Below, in pieces: positions 11,118 to 21,360 of a stretch of 64,000 nt of DNA. The translations under genes were made by a program, and so were the position numbers. The notes beneath the pieces were generated by a model that saw only the letters and a program-made list of their open reading frames with translations, did not search any database and had not been told where the DNA came from. The stretch spans positions 372,001 to 436,000 of the forward strand of contig JAKZZE010000028.1 of assembly GCA_024220505.1 (NCBI GenBank). The letters are read 5' to 3'. The DNA is from Rhizopus arrhizus. Lineage: Eukaryota > Mucoromycota > Mucoromycetes > Mucorales > Rhizopodaceae. Within the stretch, counting starts at the first letter, position 1. Each line of letters opens with the position of its first letter.

Positions 11118-13350
11118 ATCACCGATCAAAGAGAAATAAAATGAATATATGCTGGCTGCGTACAACCCTTTTTATGCTGCAATTGAAAATATACTATATA
11201 TGATTGGTTAAAGCTTTAGCGAATCGACAAGCTAGCACCTTACAATGATAGAAATAATTACCTTTTTTTATTTTGTTTTTTTTTTTAACCCAACCTTACC
11301 TTCTGACTAAATGACTAGACCCTAAAAATTCTCGTTGTATTTCAATATTCGTCTTATATACCTACCGTTAAGTATTTTCATTTAAATTTTTAGACATTTT
11401 TAGACAAGTTGAAATATGAGAAAATTGAGGCCTTTTTTTATGTATTTAAATAAAAATAATGAGCTAACATTTTATATTTATGATTGAAATGCAGTGACGA
11501 TGGATGAGTGTCAAGATTAAATAGAGCATGTGAAGCTCATCAAGCGAGATGCTCTGAAAGAGATATTGACCTGAACTATAGCATTCAGGCAGATTTAAGG
11601 TGACCCTTGAATGTTTGCAATTTGCTTTAAAATATCAATAAATACACTGAACAATGAAGTGACTTGTTATTTATCTGTCCCGTACATATTTGGCTAGCAG
11701 TTCAAAATATCCAAATATTTTCCCTGGGAAATGCCTGAAAAACCGAGCTGGGTTTATACTCTGGTTAGCAGGCTACTTCGATTGTCGAGTTAAAAAAGAT
11801 ATTTAAGGAAAAAGCAACACGAATCAATGGTCTTGTTAATTAGTAAACTTCTTGAATTTCCCATAAGGAGTCATATTTGAAGTATCTTTGAATAAAACTA
11901 AGCCTTCTGGTAATTCTAGCAATCCAATGAGACCAAACATCAAGACAGTCTTGAAATATCTAATGCTTGTACCGGAGTATTGTGCCCGATGTTGTGACAT
12001 GCATAAAAGCATTTAATTGCCCGCCCATATGTACCGCCAGTCAATTTATTAAATTCAAGTTCATTATTTACTACGAAAAGTTAATTTACATATCTTAATG
12101 CTGACACAATATTGCTAAGCTCATATTCTTTCGCATCAAAGGAACAGCAATTGCATGTTTTTTTTAGACAAATGAAATAAGATGGTTTCTTTTTTCTGAT
12201 CTGCCGAGTATCTTTGTCTTCTTTGTGGTATAGAACCGCAGTATCTAAAGTAAAGTTACTATAAGTTATGTATAGTCCAATATCATATTCTTTAACTATT
12301 CACTGATGACTTTTTATAGCTTATTTTAACCTAAAAATCTTCTTGTCTTTGCTGTATTTTCTCTTCTAATTACAGTAATGTTCTTTCATACTATGATGCA
12401 AGTGCCTATGTCTTTTTTTCCCCTCCCCTTTGAATCATATTGGTAATCTATTTTGGTATTTCTCTACTATAGAAATTTGAAATGAGAAAATAATAGCCCT
12501 TTTTTATTTAATACTCCTCAAACCTTATAGACATAATAAATAATAAATTATGTTGTAGTTCATACATCTCCAACACTATCAGAGTTAAAACATAAAGATC
12601 CGTCGATGAATTATAATGAGTAATGATTTTTTTGCATATATGATACCAACTTGTTATAATAATTCTTTGTATGATCTCTTTTATAATCCAATATATCAAG
12701 TTGCATTGAGACCACGTATTTCAGAATGAGATATTGTTTTCTCACATAATAACCTTATCGATGTAAACGAACGAGTGGGAAATTACTTTCTCAATGATCC
12801 GATTGTTGCCTTGATAGTGCCAGTTGTCTCTATTATTAGGTTTCAGTCTTTCTGTACTTGCTTAAGAACCGAGTTTAATCAAACCCATAATTATTTAGGA
12901 ACAAAATACATGTGCTGTCTTAAACAACGATTCCATGGATGCCTATTTATAAATGCAACACTAGTAGCTTAGAACAATGATTTATAATATAAGTATGCAA
13001 GATAAGGTTCCATAGAATAAGATATGATGACAATGCCCCAATCCTGAATGAAACATCAAGGAAGAACCAATTGATTCAACTCAATTGTCCCCATGAATTG
13101 CTCTTCAAAAGAATATAAATATCCCACCTAAATCCTCATTGAAAAAAAGAATAGCTTTAACTTGAATATACTTAAGAATAAAAAGTATCTCAAAGTAATT
13201 ATCGTTTTGGTGTTTTCTATTTCTTTTTATCTACGTTTATTACAGAAATTTTGCCAAAATCCAGCTGATACTGTATAATAATTAAGAGCTCATTATAAAT
13301 GTTATGTTAAAAAGCTTCTGCTATAAATTAGTTGTTTCCAAGTTAAAGTA
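11118..13350. other. Long gene-poor stretch
   Basis: About 2.2 kb between divergently placed genes without a credible coding region. Short frames (12508-12699 minus, 12775-12972 plus) lack motifs and flanking splice signals. A small inverted pair, 'CCTGAA...TTCAGG', near 11570-11591 could fold but is unremarkable at this AT content. The segment must contain the promoter of the FPG gene on the left and of the 13.4 kb gene on the right. Confidence 0.4.
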
Positions 13351-13469
13351 CTTTGAAACTTATACTAGTTTATCTGTTTGCCCTGACAGTGAAGAATGAG
13401 CAATTTAAACCCAGACAACGAACTGTGAATAGTTTGGTCAGAAAAAAAAATATCACCAAACCTTTTTTT

Positions 13470-15355
13470 ATGAAAACCCACAAAACGAGTAATAAAGCGA
13501 AAGCAACTTTATCAGATACCAGCGAAGATGAGGTAGGTGAATCACATACAATACACTTTTCAAAAAGAAGTAATTTGAATATTGTCTTTTTTTTAAACAG
13601 AATATACCTCAAAATTACTCGCATGCTCTTTTGAGCATTTTTTCGTTGATTACCGATTTAAGAAAAGAAATTGGCGATTTGAGAAGCGATTATCAAACGA
13701 CAAGGAGTGATTTAGGATTATTGAAAGAGCAAATCGCAGCACTCAAACAGCAAACAATTTCCACTCCAAACCATCCTACGAACCAATCCACTGCACCAAC
13801 CGAAAGCATCTCACCTAGACCCACTACTACCCAAGATCCATTCCAAAGACCCATTGGCCCAATTGGACCCATGGGGCCGAACCCAATGTGGCCACCTGTA
13901 TATATGCCAGACCCTAATCACCCGCAGATGCTAAATCCAGCAGGACCTATGGGTCCCCTTATCATGTACAACCCTTCATACCCCATACCTGGCCCACCAC
14001 TCCAGCACGCACCAGAACAAGCTTATACGGTCCAGTTGAATCCTAACCTACCAATGATCCCTCAGCAACAGAGGCCATCATCATCCTATTTCACATCCAT
14101 CTCACAAAACCCAGTCTCTCATGATTCGAGCCCTAACCTAGCTGTACCACAACAAAACAATTCACCCCACGGTTCTTGTTCTTCACTTGAACAGGCAATC
14201 AACAATCAACGTCCTTCACAGAGCAATTCAACAGCGCGTTCCCGATCTGTAGAACAAGAAGCATCGAGTGGCAAAGTACAAAAAGGCAGTATACACGTCC
14301 CTAATTCAAGAAAGAGACCAGCAAAAAGTCAATCCGTATCAAAAAGTTCTTCTCAACCCAAGCGCTCTACTAACTCACAACGCTTTGATTCAGATGACAG
14401 TAGTAGCAGTAGCAATAGTAATTATAGTTCTGACAGTGAAATGGAAATACCTACGCATGAATTGATTGCAGAGGTCGAAAAGGACAATGTTAAAAAGGAT
14501 GAAACAAATGCCAGCTCGGAAGATTCTGAATTGGTGGACATAGAGGAAAATAGTGAATCAGAGACAGATTATCAAATAAATAAAAACGCGACTACTATTC
14601 CATCAGCTGATAAAGAAGAAAAGAATGAGGGTGAGACAACAGAATCAGAACAGGCTATGTTAAAGAAACGCGGACGCCAAATACTCGATCCTAAATCAGC
14701 CTCATTAAGCGGATTCTTTGGTATCCCTTCTATGAAAACTAAGGAAGCATCTACTCAAGATAGCGCTACCAATGAAAATGTCAAACCATATGAAAACCCA
14801 GACAATCAAAGAGAAGAGGATGATTCTCAAAGTGATTCTTCAATGGGAGAAGTTTCGCTTCACTCTGAGCCAGAGTCTAGTCCTGAGGATGATGACTACT
14901 TTGATAACGAACAAAGAGAGAGTTTACTAAGAGAAGCAAAAGGTGTTTCTAAAGGCAGCTGGGAATTGAATCCATTTTCGCAGAAAACAATAATTGAAGA
15001 AATAGTAACAACTAAAGAGGAAGCTGAAAGTGAGCAAGAGGATTTTCAAACAGAAGGGCAGAAGCCAAGTAATCCCGTAAGCACAAGTTCAATGCATGAA
15101 TTAGCCAACAGCCTTAAAGGGGGGAATACCAACATTTATCCAAAAGATGTTCACAATACGCTGACACTAAGGCAGCCAGTAGCTGAAAGTGATCCAGAAT
15201 TAGAACTTACAGCTGAAGAGATTTTAGCCTCTGAAGGTGCTTTTTATCGTAATAGTAAGCCAAACCAACCTTCTACATCTCACTCTATGAAAAATAATGA
15301 CACAACAGTACATGAAATGCCAAGTCAAAGAAAAGAGCTACCTCTTGAATTCTAA
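13470..15355 (+). CDS. Large disordered protein with N-terminal coiled coil, function unknown
   Basis: Two exons at least: 13470-13532 and 13601-15355, joined in frame across an intron with a GTAGGT donor and TTTAAACAG acceptor. The join gives 'SDTSEDE|NIPQNYSHALL'. Next comes a predicted coiled coil (about residues 30-80: 'ITDLRKEIGDLRSDYQTTRSDLGLLKEQIAALKQQ'-like heptads). A Pro/Met/Gly-rich segment follows (about 90-190), then Ser-rich basic and very acidic stretches. A short basic motif, 'KKRGRQILDPKSASLSGFFGIPSMK', stands out from the low-complexity background. It could be a scaffold or a nuclear or cytoskeletal adaptor, but no domain is recognised. The start is uncertain: the frame is open upstream to 13353, and a further 5' exon could splice at the CAG near 13389. 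Confidence 0.65.
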
Positions 15356-15837
15356 TTTTTTTTGTTTCTAAAAAAAAACCAAACACTGTACAGGGGCTCA
15401 AAAACTGAATACAACAAACAATTAAATGATTACCTTAATATATTCAATATTGTTCTTGCTCTTTTTGAACAGAAACCTTTCATTCTCTTTGATTTTCTTG
15501 TATACTTTATAACACAAAGCCATCTTCCATTAATTCAATCCTCTTTTTCATCTCATTTTGTAATAAATAACAAGCCTTTTTTTTTATATAAAAGAATAGT
15601 AACCATAAGGTATGACGACACAATGTGGTTATCCTTACATGAAAGATTGATACAAAAAAACTTTTAAAGACCATGTATCACTTAATTTACTACCCGATTT
15701 TTTGAAGTAATATTTTTATATTAAACCAATATCCTCTCCACCCCCCCTTGCTTCTTTTTTCATCTTTTTTATATAATTCACCTTCCTTTCCTTTCGCATC
15801 TTATTCACTCATTTTTCATCATTCTATTTTATCCATC

Positions 15838-17545
15838 ATGCTTCATTCAGAGTTCAACATCCAAGATACGACTGTGAATAAAATTTCTATCCAAAGCTCC
15901 AAATACGAGACAGAAACAGACGATGCAAGCATATCACCCACAAGCACATGGTGGAGCTCACGGAGATCGTCATCTTCATCCTCTTGCTCTTTAATCAGCC
16001 ACAGATCCATTCGACAGACTAGAAGCTTTCCTGATATTAAACATCAAGAGCAAGATGAGTGTGAATTAAAGCAGACACTAAAGCAATATAAAACTATATT
16101 TCATAAAATGGCAATGGATATTGACGACTTTTTAATTCTTGGACAAAGAAAGCAACAAGTCAATATGGATCATGTATCAACTATTGAAAGATTTAATAAA
16201 TTGAAAGACACGGTCTTTTTAATCGACAATAAGCAAGGTTTTTTTTTTACATCTTTTCCTTTGAATTGAAAAAATAGAGGGAATTTAAGCAAAGGCGATT
16301 AACACTTTTTTTTTCTTATTCTTAGAAACAACTGCAAATCCTGTTGAAGTAACACATCTACTAAAATTTATTGAAAATTGGATGTGTGTAACGCAGGACA
16401 AGAGAATCTCAGAGAACGTGCTTGAACAAGATCGTCTGATGAAACAAAACGAACGATTGATTCAGGCTCTAAACCGTTTAGGGAAGCAGCATGGTCAGAT
16501 GAAGAATAAGGTGAGGCAGCTTGAACGCCGTGCACTTAAATTAGCAGAGGAAAAGGAACGCGAAGTACAAAGGTATCAGGCTAGGTTAAATAAAAGCACA
16601 GAGGACAAAGCCGAAGCGGAGCAACTGCTGGATGACATGCGAAAGGAGATGGAAGACATGCTAGAGGAGCTAGATGGAGTCAAGCAGCAAAGTGAGCAAT
16701 ACAGAGAAAAATCAAGCCGACTTGAACAGGATATTCAGAATGTTGTCTCCAGTGACCAACAGCAACAAACTGCACAGGACGTTTTAGTAAGAGAGGCCAA
16801 GACCCGAATGGTACAACTTGAACAGGATTTGGAAGATCGAAAGATAAAGATGAGAGAAATCGAACAGACATTTAAAAAAAAGAAATATAACCTGTCAGAA
16901 ACACATCGGTTACAGGTTGCTGCCTTGACATCTGAAAAGGAGGAGCTTCGTCAGCGTTTGGTCAAGGCAGAGTTATTAGCTACAGAATATGCAAAATCAT
17001 TAGAGACAGAAAAGAAACGGATAAAGGTAGACACTGAATTAGAACATGCGCTGCGTCAATCTGCAGCAGAGAAAGAGAAAGAATTGGCTAGAGTAAGAGC
17101 AGAATTTGACAAGTCACAGCGTCATGTAGATCAGATGAAAACATTTTACGATAAGCAATTGGAGCGAGAGCTAAAGGCCCGTGAGGATGACATGAAGGAA
17201 AAATATGAATTACAATTTAGACGACAAGCCGATGCTTATCAAGTTCAGATAACCAGAGAATTGCGGGAAATGGCAAGCAGCATGGCAGAGCTTGAAATCG
17301 AACTTGAAAGTATGGAACGACAGCATGCTGTAGATAGGAACGAGTTGGAAATCGTACGAAAAGGCCAGTATAAATCAGATGAATCATTACAAAGCAAGAT
17401 AGATCACTGGAAAATGACTGAGAGCCAATTTGAATCTAAAATAGCTATACTGGAAGGCAGGGTCATTAGTTTAGAACAAGAAGTACTTGTATTATATAGC
17501 AAAAACCTTGAGCTGGCTCGACAATTAGGCGAATTGGAACCATAG
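15838..17545 (+). CDS. Long coiled-coil protein, function unknown
   Basis: Two exons, 15838-16237 and 16326-17545, with splice phase 1 giving 'NKQ|ETTANPVEVTHLLKFIENW', about 540 residues. The first 70 residues are Ser-rich and probably phosphorylated ('TSTWWSSRRSSSSSSCS'). From about residue 80 to the C-terminus the protein is an almost uninterrupted heptad pattern rich in Glu, Lys, Gln and Arg. This suggests a parallel dimeric coiled coil such as a septum, spindle-pole or trafficking tether protein. No motor, GRIP or kinesin-binding domain is visible. It follows the previous gene on the same strand by about 480 bp. The intergenic part contains long T runs. Confidence 0.7.
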
Positions 17546-18335
17546 AGAATATACCTTTTTAATAATAGATTTAATAATGTATACCAAAATAGACAAAATC
17601 ATTCATAACCTTTGCTTAATAAAGTGAAAATATATAACATCAAAGTAGACTTTACTTTTTAGTAAACAGGTACAAGTGGAATAAAGTTACAAGTCAAAGT
17701 TAACAGTTGAGTCTTCTCAGCGCTTAATTATTAGAATAATGCAATTAATATAAGAATAAATCAATTAAGGGAGGAGACATCATCTACAAATTTCATATAG
17801 TTTCTGTGTTACTTGGACTATGTTCTCGACTTTACCTTTATTCACTGCTATTTACGTCATGAATAAATGTGCACACAAGAGTAGGACAGTGTATGCAGCT
17901 CTTTGGGGCTTTTGCTATATACTCACTTGACAATAAAACACTTGATATTTTACTTTACATAACTTGGAAGATTAAAAAGGAACGCAACTGCACACACACA
18001 CACAAAAAGAATTTTTGTGTCGTCATTCCAGAATATTAATACTAGACTCATCACGTATTTTTTTTTTTTTTTTTTGGTTAAGAAATAAATGAATGAGCAA
18101 GTTTATTAAATGAAGGTACTTTAACAATGGAAGAGTGAAGTAATGACTTGATGTTTAGCTTTAAAGTGTATGTTTGGGTGTAATGATTTACCCAATTAAA
18201 GTTCATTTTATCATTTATTGTATATGCATCATTTTGGAATGAATAACAGAGGTCACAAAACGTAAGTATGAAATGATAGTTTTTTTTTTCTAGTTTTGTT
18301 TCCTTCTTTTTTTATTATTATTTTTTTGATCAAAA
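17546..18335. other. Intergenic region with simple repeats
   Basis: No coding sequence is visible in these 790 bases. They hold a short CA microsatellite (about 17990-18004) and a run of about 17 T (about 18059-18076). The last 100 bases, with more T runs, lie directly upstream of the ABC ATPase start and probably include its promoter. Confidence 0.45.
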
Positions 18336-19132
18336 ATGCCAATGTTTCAAGCTCACAATATATCAATGCAAATTACAAACGGAAGATGGCTATTTAAGGA
18401 TATCAGCTTTGAATTAGAAGAAGGTAAAATTCTCATTTTACGTGGTCCAAGTGGTTGCGGGTATGCAAAAAAAAAAAGTCAAGTCGCACAGTTTGACTAA
18501 ATAGATTTGTAGAAAAACTACACTCTTGAAATGTATAGCAGAACTCGTACCTTACGATAATGGCTATTGTACATTGCATGACAAAGACGCTAATCATTAT
18601 ACAATTCCAATCTGGCGTTCACGTGTTATGTACGTGCCTCAACGCCCTGCTATTCATCCTGGTACACCGCTTGACTTTTTTAATATTGTAAAGAATTATG
18701 CAAGTCAAAAAAATAAAAAGATTGACGACCCAATAAAAATTGGATGTGAATGGAACCTGTCTGAAAGTCATTTCAATGAAAAATGGACAAACTTATCCGG
18801 TGGTGAAATGCAAAGAGTGACATTGGCTATTGCTGTTGCATTAAACGCAGATGTTCTTTTACTTGATGGTAACACACACATCATAATCATTCAGTTCACT
18901 ATTTTGATCATTTTATCGTCATAGAACCCACTTCTGCTTTAGATCCTGAATCAATAGAACTTGTAGAAAGAACACTAAAAACAAAACATGTATATGGATC
19001 ACGCATGATCCTAAACAACAAGAACGCGTGGGATCACATACCTTGACTTTATCAAAACCAGATCAATCGAGTGGATCATATGAGAGTAATAGTAGTAGCA
19101 GTGATAATGATACCGTAAGATTAAATATGTAA
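18336..19132 (+). CDS. Stand-alone ABC ATPase (YbbL/FetA/STAR1-like), apparent frameshift near 3' end
   Basis: A single nucleotide-binding domain of the kind that pairs with a separate permease. Exons: 18336-18460, 18513-18868 and 18925-19132. Splicing creates Walker A (GPSGCGKTTLL across the first junction), Q-loop region 'VMYVPQRPAI', ABC signature LSGGEMQR and Walker B 'VLLLDEPTSALDP' across the second junction. After 'LVERTLKTKH' (about 18988) the frame no longer yields the H-loop. One base out of phase, the sequence reads 'WITHDPKQQERV' and then an acidic Ser-rich tail to TAA 19130-19132. The conserved H-loop therefore exists but needs a one-base shift, so this is either a sequencing or assembly error or a recent inactivating indel. 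Plant STAR1 and bacterial FetA act with FetB-type permeases; no such partner lies in the window. Confidence 0.75.
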
Positions 19133-19133
19133 T

Positions 19134-19855
19134 TTATTGAGGTTTTAGCAGATACATTCGAACTGCAAATAAACCAGCAGGAAATCCTTTTTGGACTTCC
19201 TCTTTAACAATGTTTAAGCCTGCTTCTGCAAATAATCTTTTTAACTCTTGGTTGGGTCTAGTCACACTGCTATCTTCATCATCAAATAGTGCTTCTTTTG
19301 AAGCATTGTTCTCTTTTACTCCAATGAACCCATTTGGCTTTAAACCTTTTATACAGCGCTTAAAGAAGTTGACAAAATGCTCTGGATTTTTCATTAGATT
19401 TTTTTTCTACTGCTATTATAGTTCACATAACAATTACCGTCTATTAAATGTCCAAGTACCCACTGACACCAAATCAAGTCATATTTTCCTTCTTCTGGCG
19501 TAAAACCTTGTAATCCTTGACAAAACACATTTCCTACTTTTCCTTGTTCAATTTCCTGAGCCAGATATTCTGATTTGGCTTGCTGGACAAAAGATTCAGC
19601 TTGCTCAACCAGATCGACTCTTTTGAATGGCACTTGTAACAAAAAGTTCTTTGTGACGCGACCGATGCCTGCTCCACAATCACAAGCATATTCAGTACTG
19701 ATTATGTTTTGATCAACAAATTCTTTAATAAAATTTATAGAGCCTTTGACATCTATAGGATCGATTGTTTCAAATCCGCCGAGCATACCGTCAACAGTAG
19801 CAGGTACTGCATTCCAATACTTTTGAGCATCAGAATACCATTCTGGTTTTTTCAT
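19134..19855 (-). CDS. Protein N-terminal (Xaa-Pro-Lys) methyltransferase, NTMT1/Tae1 family
   Basis: An S-adenosylmethionine-dependent enzyme that methylates the alpha-amino group of proteins starting Xaa-Pro-Lys after Met removal; known substrates include ribosomal proteins and RCC1. Two exons, 19855-19438 and 19381-19134, with a 56-base intron. The phase-1 join gives 'HLID|EHFVNFFKRC', matching the family, and a total of about 221 residues, the usual length. Motifs: 'WYSDAQKYWNAVPATVDGMLGG' at the N-terminus (peptide-binding region), 'CDCGAGIGRVTK' (SAM-binding GxGxGR), 'DLIWCQWVLGHL' (substrate-pocket Trp) and 'IGVKENNA' near the active site. Its stop codon lies one base from the stop of the convergent ABC ATPase gene. 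It shares a divergent intergenic region of about 250 bp with BRCC36. Confidence 0.9.
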
Positions 19856-20109
19856 AAGTTCAACATGTTCTGTCTATTATTCAATATCAATTGCCGAGAT
19901 TCATATATATACATTTAGGTTTCGTACGTTACTAGTCATTTCTAATTTGAAGTATTTTTTTAAAAAAAAAAAAAAAAGAAAAAAAAAAGTTGACAGTTGA
20001 AATAGGAAAAAAAAAAAGTATGCGGTATTTCAAAAGAAAGCTGCTTTATTTTTTTCTTTTGGATGCTTTATCCTTTTTCTTTTATTTTTTTTTTCTCTCC
20101 ATAAATTAC
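19856..20109. promoter_or_regulatory. Shared divergent promoter region (NTMT1-like / BRCC36-like)
   Basis: 254 bases separate two divergent start codons. The centre is almost pure A (about 19960-20010, with interruptions) followed by T-rich sequence (20040-20095). Such poly(dA:dT) tracts exclude nucleosomes in fungal promoters, so a bidirectional promoter is plausible. No specific factor site is recognised. Confidence 0.35.
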
Positions 20110-21339
20110 ATGCTGTCCCAAGTTATTCTTCCTTCCAGTATATATCATTTACTACTTTCTCATGCTTATTCGACAGAAAAGGTAAAAGAGTCGTTAAAAA
20201 CACCTGTTAAAGTATGCTGAATTTATGAATAAGGAAGAAAATATTGGAATGTTGATTGGTTACTGGGAGGTAGAAGATTGCCTCTCCTTTTTTCTTTTTA
20301 CTTTGACATTAACAGTTTCAATAGTCAATACCAAGCAATAATCCCTATATTAGTACAAAGACAGTAGCACAAATCAAATCCATTTCATTCTTGACTCGAT
20401 CAGACAAACGAAAGGATAGGGTAGAAATTGCGCCTGAAAACTTACACCTGGCTGCTATTCAAGCAGAGGTATAATTAAATATACATAAATCCATGTATAT
20501 ATGTAAAATAATGCTGAATTAAAAGGAACTTGGTAAAAAAATGAATCGGCCTATGATGGTTATTGGTTGGGTAAAATAAAAATAAGGACAATAAGAAAAA
20601 TTATTAACAAAATTAAGTTAGTACCACAGTCATCCTCATATCACAGTATTTCCTTCTCATATTGGTAAGTTATTAAGGAAGAGAAGGAAACTTGTTTTAT
20701 TAATTCACGTAAAAGATGTAAGAACGCAATTATCTCAGCAATTGATGGATGATAGGTTTTTTGGTCTTATTGTATCTTGCTTTGATACAGCATCTGATAA
20801 CGTAACAAAATAATAATAATAATAATAATAGCAAAAAAAAAAAAAAACTGAGATTATTATTAGAGTGAGAAGATACAGATTACGTGCTTTCAATCAAAAA
20901 AAGAAATCCCTGAAAAGCTGAGTGTTCCACTGCTTATTCAACCAGAATCAAGGATACCTGAAGACATCAGAGAATTGTATCTTCATCTTCCAGGTCACAT
21001 ATATGAAGAATATAAAAAGGAATATAAAATGTCTACAGAAAGAATACATTATGACTTGAGAACAAAACAATCTGACTTACCCAACAAGATAACACAGTCT
21101 TATAATGCGATGGTGTATGGGCAACTTGTGACTAATTTAATGGATAATATCATTCTTCCTGCTACACATTTACTAGAAAACAAATCAATAGCACTCGATA
21201 AAGAGGTATTCATCACAGAAGCATTTAATAAAATATTTACATTGTCTAATAGATAAAAGAGTTACAACAATACAAGGATCAATTGTTGTCAAATCCTGAT
21301 ACAAAAGATACAAACAACAGTAATTTAATAGAATTTTAA
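20110..21339 (+). CDS. BRCC3: BRCC36-like JAMM/MPN+ Lys63-specific deubiquitinase
   Basis: A zinc metalloprotease that in animals cleaves Lys63-linked ubiquitin chains in the BRCA1-A and BRISC complexes. Eight exons read cleanly: 20110-20181, 20234-20269, 20361-20468, 20526-20570, 20622-20664, 20716-20801, 20873-21205 and 21262-21339, giving about 266 residues. The MPN+ domain includes 'HAYSTEK|EENIGMLIGYWE', 'RRSDKRKDRVEI'-like 'TRSDKRKDRVEIAPE', and the JAMM zinc-binding motif 'YHSHPHITVFPSHI|D' (HxH...S...D) split by an intron. 'VRTQ', 'GLIVSCFD' and 'IQITCFQS' follow, all as in human BRCC36. The C-terminus 'LENKSIALDKE|LQQYKDQLLSN' matches the helical tail that pairs with Abraxas-type partners. 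No Abraxas-like pseudo-DUB lies in the window. The Met at 20110 is preferred over in-frame upstream ATGs because the family begins here. Confidence 0.9.
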
Positions 21340-21360
21340 GCTTTTCTTTTCTTATTTTCA

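Noticed and set aside
19394..19437. Second start (Met) of the methyltransferase at 19394 as a separate gene
   Set aside because: The 56-base intron joins the two parts into one conserved sequence (HLID|EHFVNF). The apparent Met lies within the intron.
19990..20109. Longer N-terminus for BRCC36 starting upstream
   Set aside because: The extra residues are a Phe-rich translation of a T-rich promoter. Family members begin at the Met encoded at 20110.
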